Source of the DNA: Ciona savignyi
Taxonomy: Eukaryota; Chordata; Ascidiacea; Phlebobranchia; Cionidae
Reading direction: 5' to 3'
DNA: 64,000 nt
Assembly (NCBI GenBank): GCA_000149265.1
Contig: CH000786.1
Span: 152,814 to 216,813, forward strand
The translations under genes and the position numbers were made by a program. The notes under the pieces are model-generated. The model was not told the origin of the DNA and made no database searches. It saw only the letters and a program-made list of their open reading frames with translations. How positions within the stretch are numbered: position 1 is the first letter of the stretch; the number at the start of each line of letters is the position of its first letter. Of this stretch, positions 53,386 through 64,000 are shown in pieces.

Positions 53386-56300
53386 ATGGGCTGCGCTGGA
53401 AGTAAAGCGACCACCGTTACCGCGGCTACTGCCACAACTGCCGCTACGGCCACGAAAATCTCCAATGTCGTTCCAACCAACGGTACAACTGAGATCACAG
53501 CGACAGTGAAACCGACGATCAGAGAAGACGCCCCACATGCCCCGACACCAGAGCCCATTAAGGAACAAGGTAAATCGACCTATCTACATAGGAAAGCAGT
53601 GTGTTTTTTACATGGCTAAGTTGTAAATGCGCATTGGCTTGTTATTAATGCAGTTTTTCTTACCTGGGCGACTTATTTCATCAAGGCACAAGATAAAACG
53701 ACCTATAAAATAGCAGTGTGTTTTTACATGGTTAAGTTTTAAATCTGCAAATGCTCGTTATTAGGGCGGTTTTTGTTTTTCTTACCTGGGCGACCTTATT
53801 TCATCAAGGCACAAGGTAAAACGACCTATATAAGAAAGAAGTGTGTTTGTTACCGGACTTACTTTTGAATCCACAAAGGCTCGTTATTAAGGCAGTATTT
53901 TTTACTTGGGCGACGGTTTCATCAAGGCACAAGGTGAAACGATCTATAAGATTGTAGTACGCGTTTTTTTGGTCTAAGTTTTTAATCCGCGATAGGCTTG
54001 CTATTTAGACCATTTTTATGTTTGTTTGTTTTTTAACCGGGCTGAGTTTGTCCTGGGTTAGAATCCCACACGTGAGAGATTTTCCCTCATTACCAGCATA
54101 TCTGTATATATGTTTCCCTAAAAACGAACCAGTAATCGGACAATATCGCGATCTGTCCGTTTCTTTGTGATTTAAGTACATTTGACCATTTAAAGCCACT
54201 AATTCTAAGCAATGTCCTTTAAATGTTGTCATGTTTTAAAGTAATTTAAAATGTCAACGACGCATTAAAACAAGATGACAAACAGTCTCCTATACATGAT
54301 TAAACAAAACAAACAATTAAAATGTCGACTATAGAGTACACCGTATAGTTAAACTTATTCTTAAACTTTATTGAGTAAACCCATTATACTTATTAGACAC
54401 GTAAGGTGGGAACTTATTAAACTCTCCAAATACGCCATGGTTATACAGGTATATAATAAACACGGTCATTTAACCCTTGCAAAATTGCGTGATTAAGTAA
54501 TACTTATACCTATGGCGACCAAAGGATAGGATAGGGATAGGATATTCATGTTTATCTCCGTGAATGGAAAAACCAAGTACCTATATGCCTATGGCGACCA
54601 AAGATAACAGTATGGCGACCAAAGATATTACCATTCGTTTCAATTCGATTTATGCTTTAAATTTGGTCAACCTAATTCATTTTAATACACATGCATATCT
54701 ATAGGTTCCATTCAAACCAGAACGGAACACATATTAATTTTACTTCGTAATATTTCTCTGTTATTAGGTTAATTACCAGAACTTTCTGTTTCAGATTTGA
54801 AAAGTGATCCCGATATTATAGACGCTAATGGAACCGAAAGTGAGTTCGTTGTATTGATTTTCGTTTCGATTTACGTTATTGTCATAATTTATTTAGGCCG
54901 TATTTCATGCTATACCCCAGACAATTTACGGCTATTTAGTGCTTACGCGAAAGATGGTTTTCATACTACATTATTAGTATGACGGTGTACGGTCGTGTGG
55001 CCGAACGGTAACACGGCCGATACACATATTTAATTATATAAAAAGGTGTTAGCAACGAGCCCATTTTAGATTCGAAACTGTGCCCGGTAAAAAATAATAT
55101 TATTATCCTAACTAATTGTGGCCTTTGCTCGGATTTCTCAAAACCCCCATACACGCAGTCGGGTTTCTCAATATTAATATTAGCGTGTCGATGATTAATT
55201 CAAGATTTGCATTCTCGTATGTACATCGGCGTGCTTTATTCACGTGTATTGTAAAAACACATCATTTTTTCAAACAGTTTTGTAGCTGAATGGTTAACGC
55301 GACCGAATAACGTACCGGTTTTTATACCAAAAACACTCTTATTAAAGAGCCCATCGTAGAGTCAAAACTTAGTCTGGCAAAAAAATACCGATTATAGTGT
55401 GTATGGATGATTCAGTACCAAACGGTTAACGCGACCGAAATATATACCGATTTCTATATCAAAACTCTCTTAGTGACTAGTCCATCAGTCTGGTAAAAAA
55501 TGCATGTTTTATGAGTATGGATGATTCAGGTACATCCATATGTATTTTAGATCCTGGAATTTTAAAAAGCGCTTCCTATGCTACTGAACGTGCATACTGT
55601 TTCTCATACAACCACGCAACCTGTTTCATAATGTTTTGTTTAAACTGCGCACCACAGCTTACGCAACGCATTATCCCTTATTACGAGTACGCCATGTGTC
55701 AATGATGAAGGCAACACAGTGTGTTTGTTCTGTAAAATTTATAATAGCTATACAAAACAACGTAATATTACAATGAAACTTAAAAGCGTTTAGCAGCTTT
55801 GATAAAAATTTGGAAAACGGAAAAAACAGCAAAACGATAGTCGTTAGAACACGTTTAAAAACCAATCAATTCTCAAGTTTCGATATAATTAGACATGGCC
55901 GCTTAACCCATATAATAAAACATATAAAATAAAAATAAAAAAAATAATAGTTTATAAAAAATTACACTCGTGTTATTCACTAGAAGCATTTTTTTAATAA
56001 TAAACATAAGATCGTGGTTTAGTATAAGCCGGACATCTCCACACCATGTTTAATTTTCACACTTGGTTTTGAACTTATAACCTCTGGGTCTTTAGTCAAT
56101 TACTGAATCGCATGTTGCAGGAATTAATCGTATTTTGAACAACCACGCTACAGCGAAAAGTGGCCAAACAGAAATTGTTTTTTCGGTCGTTGTTACCCTA
56201 CAAAATTAACAGGTTTAGTTGGAATAAAAAACAGCAGAAACTTCGGTTAGGTTTCAGCCGTCGGTAGTCGTTAAACTACCCATAAAATCGAAGGTTTAAT

Positions 56301-59300
56301 TTGTTTTCGTGGGATATTACTTACATTTTAGTTTAACCGATCACAAATAAATGAGTTTTCTTTGGGCAATAGAAATACTTAGTACATTAGCATTGTATAA
56401 TAGTGTAACATTATAGCATTCTGCTAGCATCGCTGGTGTTTATCAAATTTCGCAATTTACCCAGGTAATATCGTCTCCCACAATCTATATTAGCGTGTAA
56501 GCCTGTAGTCTTTAATATAACAGCCATAGCCCGATGTGTTTGAAAGAGCGTCTGTTGGATTAGAGCGCACACAGCAATAGTTATTTGTTGTGGTGTGTTT
56601 TGGTGGTTACTATTTGGACGACCACATCCGTAAGGGCGCTCGCTTTACGACACCACCTTTAGACAACGTATGTTTAATATGCAGTTAATAAGCGGGACAT
56701 AAAACAGGGCATGGCCGTCATCCCTACTTTGTATTAAATAACTTTGTGGCAATGTACTGCAGGACTTTGGCCGGTTGCCTAACATGCAATGATTTAAACC
56801 TTACAAATACTTCAGCTAAAGGGATTTCATCACATGAACGCTGTGCTTAAGTGCCACTCTTACTAAACAAACAATCAGTTAACATTCTAACACACCATTT
56901 ACCCTCGTCATGGTGATTTAGATAAACTATTGTATGATCTTGTTATTTACATTAATAATAGCGAACACAACAAAACAGTGTATCGGTTAATGCGATAATG
57001 CTTGAGGAAATCATCTCACTAAATTAAATTTTGGTCAGTTTAAACTCCCGGAACGTCTAGTGGCTATTGTCCATTGTATCAGCTGTATTGTTAAATGGCC
57101 CAATAGTAACTACGACCAACTTGTACACAGCAATCCTTTCAAAGGCGGTTCTAGTGTTAAACAGCTCACGATTTTAAAATCAGTCTCGGCGAATAAATGA
57201 AATTGTCATAGTGTTTAGATGAAAAGTGTATCATTGCCATTTAGATTATTCTGTTAAGATCATAACCTGGTCGACGTTCCTCCCTACCCGGACAGTTGGT
57301 ATTATCAATGAAATCGATGTGTGATATGTGTATTACGTCTCATCCATTATGTTGCTTATATCTTAGTTTTTTCGATCCAAAAACACCATTATTTACCTTG
57401 TACTTGACTATGTAAATAGGCCATCAGAAAAACGAAGTCTTAATTATAAATTATAAACCATTAAACCGAAAAAGGAGCATTTTTTTTATTTACTTGTGCA
57501 AAAGTCTACGAAAAACTGAAAAATGACAAATGTGAATTTTAGTCCATCTGTACTTGGGCAAAAGTCTTAGAAATAAGCTTGACATTGCGGGCGGGTTCAG
57601 CAAGCCTCTTCACCATGGGAACAAGCTTAAGTCAATATTCACAGCGATTTCGACAAGATAGTTGAGGTCAGATATTAATAAATCCTAAACAAGATTATTC
57701 TCAAGATATAACCTCGAACAGGAAGATTGACTTTAAATCCCATTGTTCCCATTGTACACGGGTGTCTGATGCGTGTGCGTATGGTTCTTGCGAATTCTGA
57801 ACAAATACTTCAAGCAGAGATTGTCTTGTGGAACCAGGCTTGTCCGTTTGCACTGCGTATTGCTATGGTAATGCCTTTGAAACAGCGGCCCTTGGAATGC
57901 GCCAGGTTCAGACTTGATTTTCCTCCCAGTATTTTTTGAGAATTCATGCGGTTAATATACACCACAGACATCTACGACGCTTGGATTTATCATCTAATTA
58001 CATTAGGTATTAGCTATAACATTACTTTGAATAACAAAACTGTCTGCTTGATTCGGCTCTATGCGTAGCGCTACGGTGATGATTTATTTTTGTGACAACG
58101 TCCATCCGCCTACCATAAGGTTGGTATTAAAAAGTTACCGTTTTCTGTGAATAGTTAGCGAGAAACTGTACGTTGCTTTAATTCAATGTAACTTTTATAA
58201 TAACACCCATATATGGGTACACATTTCGCAACATGTCTGTTCGTATTAGCAGATCATTTGTTTTGTTTGCTATGGTAAGTTTCGAACCAATGATGATCTT
58301 CACTAAGACCGTATTTTTGTATAAAATTCAGTATGTGAATCGGTCGCGTTAACCGTTCGACAACACAACTGTTCTGTCATCTATAATTAATTTTATCAGG
58401 ATAAGTTTTTAAACTATCACGGGCAAGTCTCTAAAGGTGCTTTTCGTAGAAATCGGTCGCTTTATTCATTCCTCCGCAAGATTGATCTGTCGTGTAATAT
58501 CTATTGGCGCTTGACCTAACTGTTGTTTAACAAAGTTTTGATCTATCTCATTTCTTTGGACACACATCCAGTATCTCCATTTCACAGCTAATATCCGTAG
58601 ACTTCACACTGTTAATTTACATGTTTTCTAAATGAACTCTCTAAAGATTGTCGCGATTACAGTTGGACCTCCCAAAAATCCCGACTACCCAGACGAAAAT
58701 CATAAATAAATCATCTTCCCACACTTTGAAAGGATATTTCTGTGTACGATAGTGCGCCAAACGCCAACCTGTTTATAACGTGGTTAACCACAAACACTAT
58801 TGTTCAAATTGGCGGCGAAACTGGCACGATTTTATCTCATAGTTTTAATTTCAGCCGGAGAGAGATCGCCATCACCGAAACAAGCCGACCCAGGTAAGAT
58901 GTGTGATGTAGGATAGGATATTCATGTTTATTCTCGTAATTGAGGATACACACGGGGCGTTAACACAAAATCGTCCGATTATCTTGCACCCGCCGCCGAG
59001 GTATTGGAGTTATTCCAACTAGTATGATTGAGACGTTACTTTAATTAGATAGAATCTATCATGACATTGGTAATATCCGCCCAATAGGCCTTCATTGCTC
59101 AAGGACACAACGGCTAGCTACAGCGATCAGTTTTAAATCTGTAACCCTTCGAAGTTATTTGAACAATCAGGCAGCAATGTTAGCTCTTAATTTTCTGTTA
59201 ATTAAAAAATGCAATAAATTTTAGTTTATAATGCCCGCACCCAGGAATGATGTAGTGTATAATGCATACTGATAGTTCAGGAAGCTGATATACATAAAGT

Positions 59301-62300
59301 CGATAAAGGGGTGCTGGGCCGGATGCTAAGATAGATCACATTTCACTGGTGCGCTTGCTAACTTATATTGACAAAAAGTAATTGTTTATATTTTAAATCA
59401 ATCACGCGTATCGACAGTATCTAATTTACTTTTTTAGGACCAAAATTATTATATTTCTATATACGTTCGGATACATAGAATTTTCTGTGACCCGTCTTAC
59501 CCATCGATGCATCCTTTGCTGTACATTACTATAAATTACTGTATGTATTGTTGTCATTTGTAAAAATGTGATGTCGGCATAAATTAAAAAATAAACTAAA
59601 CGATAGGTACTCCCCTCCCTATACATATGTAATGCCCAAAAAATACATTTAATTCGTTTTTTTTGGTCATTTAAGGTAAAACGAATTATAAGGCTCGTCG
59701 TGTAAATGTAGGTGTCTGTCATTTTTTTCACGATTAGTCATTTTATACTAAATTTACACTACTAAATTAAAGGAACGTGTGGATCAAACACAACACATTG
59801 CAATAGCTTCGGTAACCCAACGGTGGTCGCGAGGTAGTCTGACGATTGCTCGTGTGTTAACCCCATTGGTTTTCCCATTAACGGGCGAAACATAAATATC
59901 CTATCCTATATGATTTCAATGTTATTTTAAGGCTTTAAAAGCTCATTCTGGTCAAACATTACAGAACCTGTACAAGAGATCAGAGAGAAGACTCCGACTC
60001 GTAAGTGATTCAAAGATTGTACAAGTTCATACACGGTACTCGTATCAACAGCTGCTTTATCACTGCTGCATAGCTATCAGGCATAGTTGCTTTTGCTTAT
60101 TGATATTCGCGTATTTTGTTTAACATTTGTTTGGTAAAGTTAGTTTGGAAAAAAAGTAAGTCAGGGCCATAATTGTATAGCTGTAAAAGACCCGACTCCC
60201 GAGCCGGAACCCGTACCGGAACCCGTATTAGAACCTGAACCTGTACCAGAACCCGTACCGGAACCAACGAGGGAACCGACTCCTCCACCCCCAGAACCTG
60301 AAAAGGAAGCAACCCCTGAGCCAACCCCAGCAGCAGAACCAGCAGCAGGTTGACGGATTGTGTCACTCTGTCGTGTTATTGTTTGCACTTCATATGTAAC
60401 ACCAGTAGCCTGTAGTCGAGTGCACAATAGAGGCCGAACAAGCCGACACCTTCATTTTCATGTCACTTTTGTACAGTAGTCAACACGGTAGTGCATCTTT
60501 ATTGGTTCTGTTTGAACACTAGTCACTGCTGTGCTCACCGTTTGAACAACTAGGCTTCACAATTTTGGACAAATAGTCGGTTTAAAATTTTGATAAATCA
60601 TAAAAGGATTTTCGTTTGTTTTGTTTAATGTAAATTGTATTTGCATGGTTTTGTGAGTTTTTGTACTAGCTGTGGTGGTGTATAACACAGGAAGTTTACT
60701 GTGTATCGAATTTCATGAATAATTAAATGGCCGGTCAATTTTGCTTAAGTGTATCACTCTGCGATGTTGCAATATCAGTGAGATCGATCCGTTTAAATCG
60801 ATCGAAGTCACGTCGGAAATTTGCATTGCACAGCTGAAGAACAAATAGCGGAAGAGGTGGTAACGACGGAAGAAGCAACTCCGGCGGAACCGGAAACTCC
60901 ATCTGCGGAAGAAGTGTCAGCGGAGGCGGAAACTGTCGCGGAAGAGCAAGCACCAGAAGAAACTTCAGCAGATGAACCCACACCCCAAGGTTTCCTGTTG
61001 GTGTCGTTTGCATGAAGTGGTTGGGTCTTCACCATTCTTTTGTGTCGTGCTTTGCAGTTCTAATGTGTGGACGCCGCTGGTCTGATGCCCTCTGTGCACC
61101 ATACTAACCAGACCGTCTATATGTTGTGTTGACTAATGTTAAAGAGACATTGACGTGGTGTTCTATGTACGTTGTAACATGTCGGTAGCAGATGAAGTAT
61201 TTCTCTATTCTTTTTTTTTTATTCTTTTTTTTTTGCCCTATTATTTAAAAATGGCAAGCGAATATAATAACGACACGGGAACAGGAAAAGACGGCAAAAC
61301 GAACAGTCGTTAAAACACGTCATTGAAAAAAAGGATATAATTTAATAAATATAGCGGACGCGGCCGCCAAACCTAGGCGAAAGAACAATAATGTGCAAAC
61401 AAAATTTAATTAAAACCAAACAATATAAAGCCCTGAAGAAGAGTGTGCGGTAAAGCGCGACCAGTTCTGATCACTATTGTATTGCTGTATCCGATTCCTA
61501 ATGACCATACGATCGTTCTTCTGTCATCAATTTTTCGATTATCCAAACGGACTAAATATAACCAAACCAATGCTGTGTGATAATGCATCGTCATTAATTA
61601 TACTTTGTTGCAGCTGGACCAAAATCAAATTTATTTCAACCGTTTGCTTTTTGTTTGGTGTTTGTTACTATAGCCTTTTGTTTTCTGCATGCATATGTGC
61701 TACCCAACGGGTGATATTTTATTAATGCGTTTTGCCCTAGTTTTATTCATGTGTTATTGCATTTTTGTTTTTCCTTTTTGCTTATTTTTTCCTTTCCTGC
61801 TTAACCTACCAAATATATCACGGCTTGCTTTGTTGCACATACAATATTTATAGAATAGCTATTTCACGTTCAAAGCTAATTTCATTTAACAACTTTCACT
61901 CCCAGCACGTAGTTCATATCCAAAAATAATCCGTTACCTAGTTACTAGCTGCACTAAATGTCATCACACCACGTCAGTTCTGATAGTTAATCTATACTAT
62001 GCATTTATACTCCTTTTGTTTTTTTATGCACTGTGTTTGGTAAGCCATAACACGCAGTTTATGTCTGAATTAAACAAAATCGTTTTTCACACCTATTTAC
62101 ACTGTTCAAACAGAAGAGGAAAAACCAGCGGACGAACCATCCGAAGAGCAAACCAGTGACGATAAACCAGCAGAGGAACCAGCCCCTACTGACGAAACTA
62201 AACCTGATGGTAAGTCAGGTTTTATAAGCTAATGTTATAAAAATATATCATTTAAGGCTGGTCAATATTAAGAAAACAAACATCTAAATAATTTTTCGTT

Positions 62301-63705
62301 TTACATTAGGCTAATTTTAGAAAAATATTACTCAACAAAGGCTCATTGCGATTGTGGTAATGTGGTATGATTATAGTTTCGGGTGAAACTTGTATGTTTT
62401 TTCAGCGTCCATTAAAAAAAAACAAAAAACAAGCACATAATCAGCTGTTTTAAAAAGAAGGGACAGCATGGGTTATACTGTCGATGGTCCTTTCGTTTCA
62501 TTCTACCACAAAGACTAAGCGATTATATAATAAACACTGCATACACAAGTTACCAAAATTATTTCCTACCTAACAAGTTTTTTAAAGAGCATTTAAGATT
62601 TACAGTCAAGGTGGTACAAAAAAGTAATTTACAGTCAAGGTGGTACCAAAGTCACCGGTATATTTAAATGATAATACAGTCCCCAATAAAATCACACCAT
62701 AATTATCACGTCTTTAAGGAGAAACACTATACTGTTGTTTATGTTTTATCTTTCAAAAATTTGTCCTTAGTTTTATCTTTTCATCGACTAGACTACTGGA
62801 TTTTTCGTGTATCATATCAAACTTTGTGTGAGATATCAAACTGCATTGGTGCGTAACAATACGACTTGTTCATTGGAATGCTAGCTGATATTGTTTCAAT
62901 GATAATTGGATACCCTTACTTGGTCTTCTATTGTGTTTCAATTAGAAATGAATGCTTGAGGTTTGGCTCTATGACCAGGGCAGCGTTAAAACCACTTTCT
63001 TAGTTTACTTTGAGGCACTTGACGCACCATGGTCCATACACTTGTTAAACCACTTATGAGTTCAATATTGTTAGTAGTTACTGTGTTTTCGGCGATATCT
63101 ATTGTTTTAAGTTACGTTAAAAATCAGACTTTTTTTAAACCTGCCTTCTTTTTAATTGTGGTCATTTTATTAAATGCTTATAATCACTTCATTAAATGAT
63201 TATGGTCATTTTATTGAATGCTAATAGTCATTTTAATCCAAACCCGCTGTATTAATTTGTATTACTTGTTTTGGATTTTATATTTGAGCTTGTATTTTAA
63301 AGGAGTTTCAAGTGAACTAAATTTTTTTAACATTTTGTGCAATTCCAAAATGATAATTACACTGTAGCGATTAAGTAGGAAATTGCAATATCAAAATGAC
63401 CACTGGCACCCGGTAATATGACGATTGGCCGTTTTATGAATATCATGCCCGTTTTAGGAAATAGTTTTTCCAATCTACAGTGATAAACATAAAAATCCTA
63501 TTCTGTCATAAAACGGCATATAGAATCATGGCCTAAAACAATAAGGCACTATTAATACGTTCCCAAACCTATTTTTTTTATAACCTGGCACAAAATCATG
63601 GTAATGATTGTATAATTCATTTCAAAATAATTTCAGACTCAACTGCAGAAACGAACGCTGATTCCAATGAACCGGCAGAGGAAGCATCAGCGCCACCAGC
63701 CGACG
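53386..63705 (+). CDS. predicted N-myristoylated Glu/Pro-rich protein, modular phase-1 exons (3' end beyond window)
   Basis: Eight exons: 53386-53569, 54795-54839, 58855-58893, 59965-60000, 60181-60348, 60834-60989, 62114-62209 and 63637-63705, then a donor leading out of the window. Every junction is phase 1 with canonical GT-AG, giving 264 residues so far. The start MGCAGSK fits N-myristoylation at Gly2 and palmitoylation at Cys3, so membrane anchoring is likely. Exon 1 is Thr/Ala-rich. Exon 5 is a run of EP and PV repeats (EPEPVPEPVLEPEPVPEPVP). Exons 6-8 are acidic (AEEQIAEEVV, DEPSEEQTSDD, SNEPAEEASAPP). No folded domain is seen. The make-up recalls BASP1, GAP43 and MARCKS, acylated, acidic, disordered proteins of the cell cortex, but this is likeness of composition, not shown homology. 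Small exons may be missed. Confidence 0.8.
53563..54010 (+). repeat. tandem repeat of about 120 bp that copies the exon 1 donor region
   Basis: AACAAGGTAAATCGACCTAT at the exon 1 end is echoed by CACAAGATAAAACGACC, CACAAGGTAAAACGACC and CACAAGGTGAAACGATC near 53685, 53809 and 53929. Each is preceded by TGGGCGAC...TTTCATCAAGG and followed by an AGTGTGTTTTT block. The units have diverged by roughly 20 percent by eye. Confidence 0.8.
54524..54580 (-). repeat. family A tail fragment
   Basis: GGATAGGATAGGGATAGGAT to GGAAAAACCAAG. Confidence 0.7.
54985..55102 (+). repeat. family B SINE
   Basis: ACGGTCGTGTGGCCGAACGG, AGCAACGAGCCCATTTTAGA, TTCGAAACTGTGCCCGG. Confidence 0.7.
55278..55392 (+). repeat. 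family B SINE
   Basis: TTGTAGCTGAATGGTTAACG, CTTATTAAAGAGCCCATCG, degenerate B box. Confidence 0.62.
55401..55529 (+). mobile_element. family B SINE with 15-bp target duplication
   Basis: GTATGGATGATTCAG at 55401-55415 and again at 55515-55529 flanks a family B copy with ACGGTTAACGCGACC and a trimmed 5' end. Confidence 0.78.
55790..55985 (-). repeat. family C repeat, 3' half
   Basis: GATAAAAATTTGGAAAACGG, CGATAGTCGTTAGAACACG, AATTAGACATGGCCGC on the plus strand, i.e. the complement of the family. Confidence 0.7.
58268..58370 (-). repeat. family B SINE
   Basis: AAGTTTCGAACCAATGATGA (B-box side) and AATCGGTCGCGTTAACCG (A-box side). Confidence 0.65.
58912..59158 (-). repeat. diverged family A SINE
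   Basis: GGATAGGATATTCATGTTTA tail, then decayed body to CTGTAACCCTTCG; it starts about 17 bp past exon 3 of the acidic-protein gene. Confidence 0.7.
59755..59912 (+). repeat. family A 3' half
   Basis: CTACTAAATTAAAGGAACG to AATATCCTATCCTATATG. Confidence 0.75.
61230..61472 (-). repeat. family C repeat, second subtype
   Basis: GACGGCAAAACGAACAGTCG, GCGGACGCGGCCGCCAAACC, GAAGAGTGTGCGGTAAAGCG. Confidence 0.7.
62580..62660. repeat. short direct repeat
   Basis: ATTTACAGTCAAGGTGGTAC occurs at about 62598 and 62630 in intron 7 of the acidic-protein gene. Confidence 0.7.
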
Positions 63706-63742
63706 GTATTATTTAGTTTGCCATAAGTTTTTATTTCTTTTT

Positions 63743-63845
63743 TTACCGAGCCAAGTTTCGAACTAAAGATGGGCTCGTCACCTTTTTGGTATAACAGTCG
63801 ATATATGTATCGGTCGCGGTAACCATTCGGCCACACGACCGTAAA
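63743..63845 (-). repeat. family B SINE, reference copy
   Basis: Read on the minus strand: GGTCGTGTGGCCGAATGGTT (A-box region, tRNA-Leu/Ser-like), ACCGCGACCGATACATATAT, a spacer, GACGAGCCCATCTTTAGTTC and GAAACTTGGCTCGGTAAAAA. About 105 bp. It begins about 38 bp after the last visible exon. Confidence 0.75.
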
Positions 63846-63884
63846 AGTTTATTTTTTCAATTTATTTACAATGAAGAATGGCTT

Positions 63885-64000
63885 GGAGTAGGATAGTCGT
63901 GTTTATCTAGGCGTGAAAAACTTGTAAAAGGCGCTTAAAACACACGCAATTATGAGCAAAACACGTCGCTATATGTGGTATATTACAGTGTGTTGTATCC
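63885..64000 (-). repeat. diverged family A SINE, cut by the window end
   Basis: AGTAGGATAGTCGTGTTTAT tail side, ending in ATTACAGTGTGTTGTATCC. Confidence 0.6.

Noticed and set aside
53304-53568. Antisense frames rich in Val/Ala/Gly over exon 1 of the acidic-protein gene
   Set aside because: Mirror of the Thr/Ala-rich plus-strand exon, which has a good start, splice donor and phase.
60097-60427. Antisense frames rich in Leu/Val or Gly/Ser
   Set aside because: Produced by the six-base coding repeat of the plus-strand EP/PV exon; they run into intron sequence without signals.
1-64000. LTR retrotransposon, retrovirus-like or Polinton remains
   Set aside because: Looked for paired long terminal repeats and for pol-, gag- or capsid-like translations; none could be recognised.

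Overview
The window looks like nuclear DNA from a tunicate of the genus Ciona, most likely C. intestinalis/robusta. The reasons are an intact Ciona-type calcitonin precursor, small AT-rich introns, small chordate-like genes and a very dense load of short tRNA-headed repeats. The species name is inferred; no search was run.

Nine protein-coding loci (one of them bicistronic) and one weak candidate can be read, nearly all with exact splice junctions. From left to right they are: two tandem intronless genes for small, mitochondrial-looking single-pass membrane proteins (minus strand, 65-1291); a nine-exon choline/ethanolamine phosphotransferase (plus, 5149-11573); the bicistronic molybdopterin synthase locus MOCS2 encoding MOCS2A and MOCS2B (minus, 12297-15018); intronless METTL17 (minus, 15741-17141) and intronless USP30 (minus, 18074-19540); serine carboxypeptidase SCPEP1 in 12 exons, one cut by a 100-N gap (minus, 22869-30768); a four-exon calcitonin precursor (plus, 32602-35520); a nine-exon WD40 protein of unknown role (minus, 39896-49111); and a predicted N-myristoylated, Glu/Pro-rich protein whose eight visible exons are all joined in phase 1 (plus, 53386 to beyond the window).

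Several loci concern mitochondria: METTL17 acts in the mitochondrial ribosome, USP30 sits in the mitochondrial outer membrane, and the first two genes have presequence-like N-termini. The intronless genes are just these four. The other genes (lipid synthesis, cofactor synthesis, a lysosomal-type peptidase, a peptide hormone, a WD40 scaffold and a membrane-anchored acidic protein) are intron-rich and show no shared pathway.

The rest is mostly repeats. Family A is a tRNA-headed SINE of about 290 bp with a CCTATCC tail, in about 40 full or partial copies. Family B is a tRNA-Leu/Ser-like SINE of about 110 bp. Family C is an AT-rich element ending in AATAAACTAAAC. Family D is marked by TTAGGG-like motifs. 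Clear structural events include a family B insertion that duplicated a splice donor in the phosphotransferase gene, a three-layer nest (a hAT-like MITE inside a GC-rich insertion inside a family A SINE), a 61-bp tandem array amplified from a SINE head, and an in-frame tandem duplication of a splice acceptor. No retrovirus-like element, CRISPR array or functional tRNA/rRNA gene was seen.
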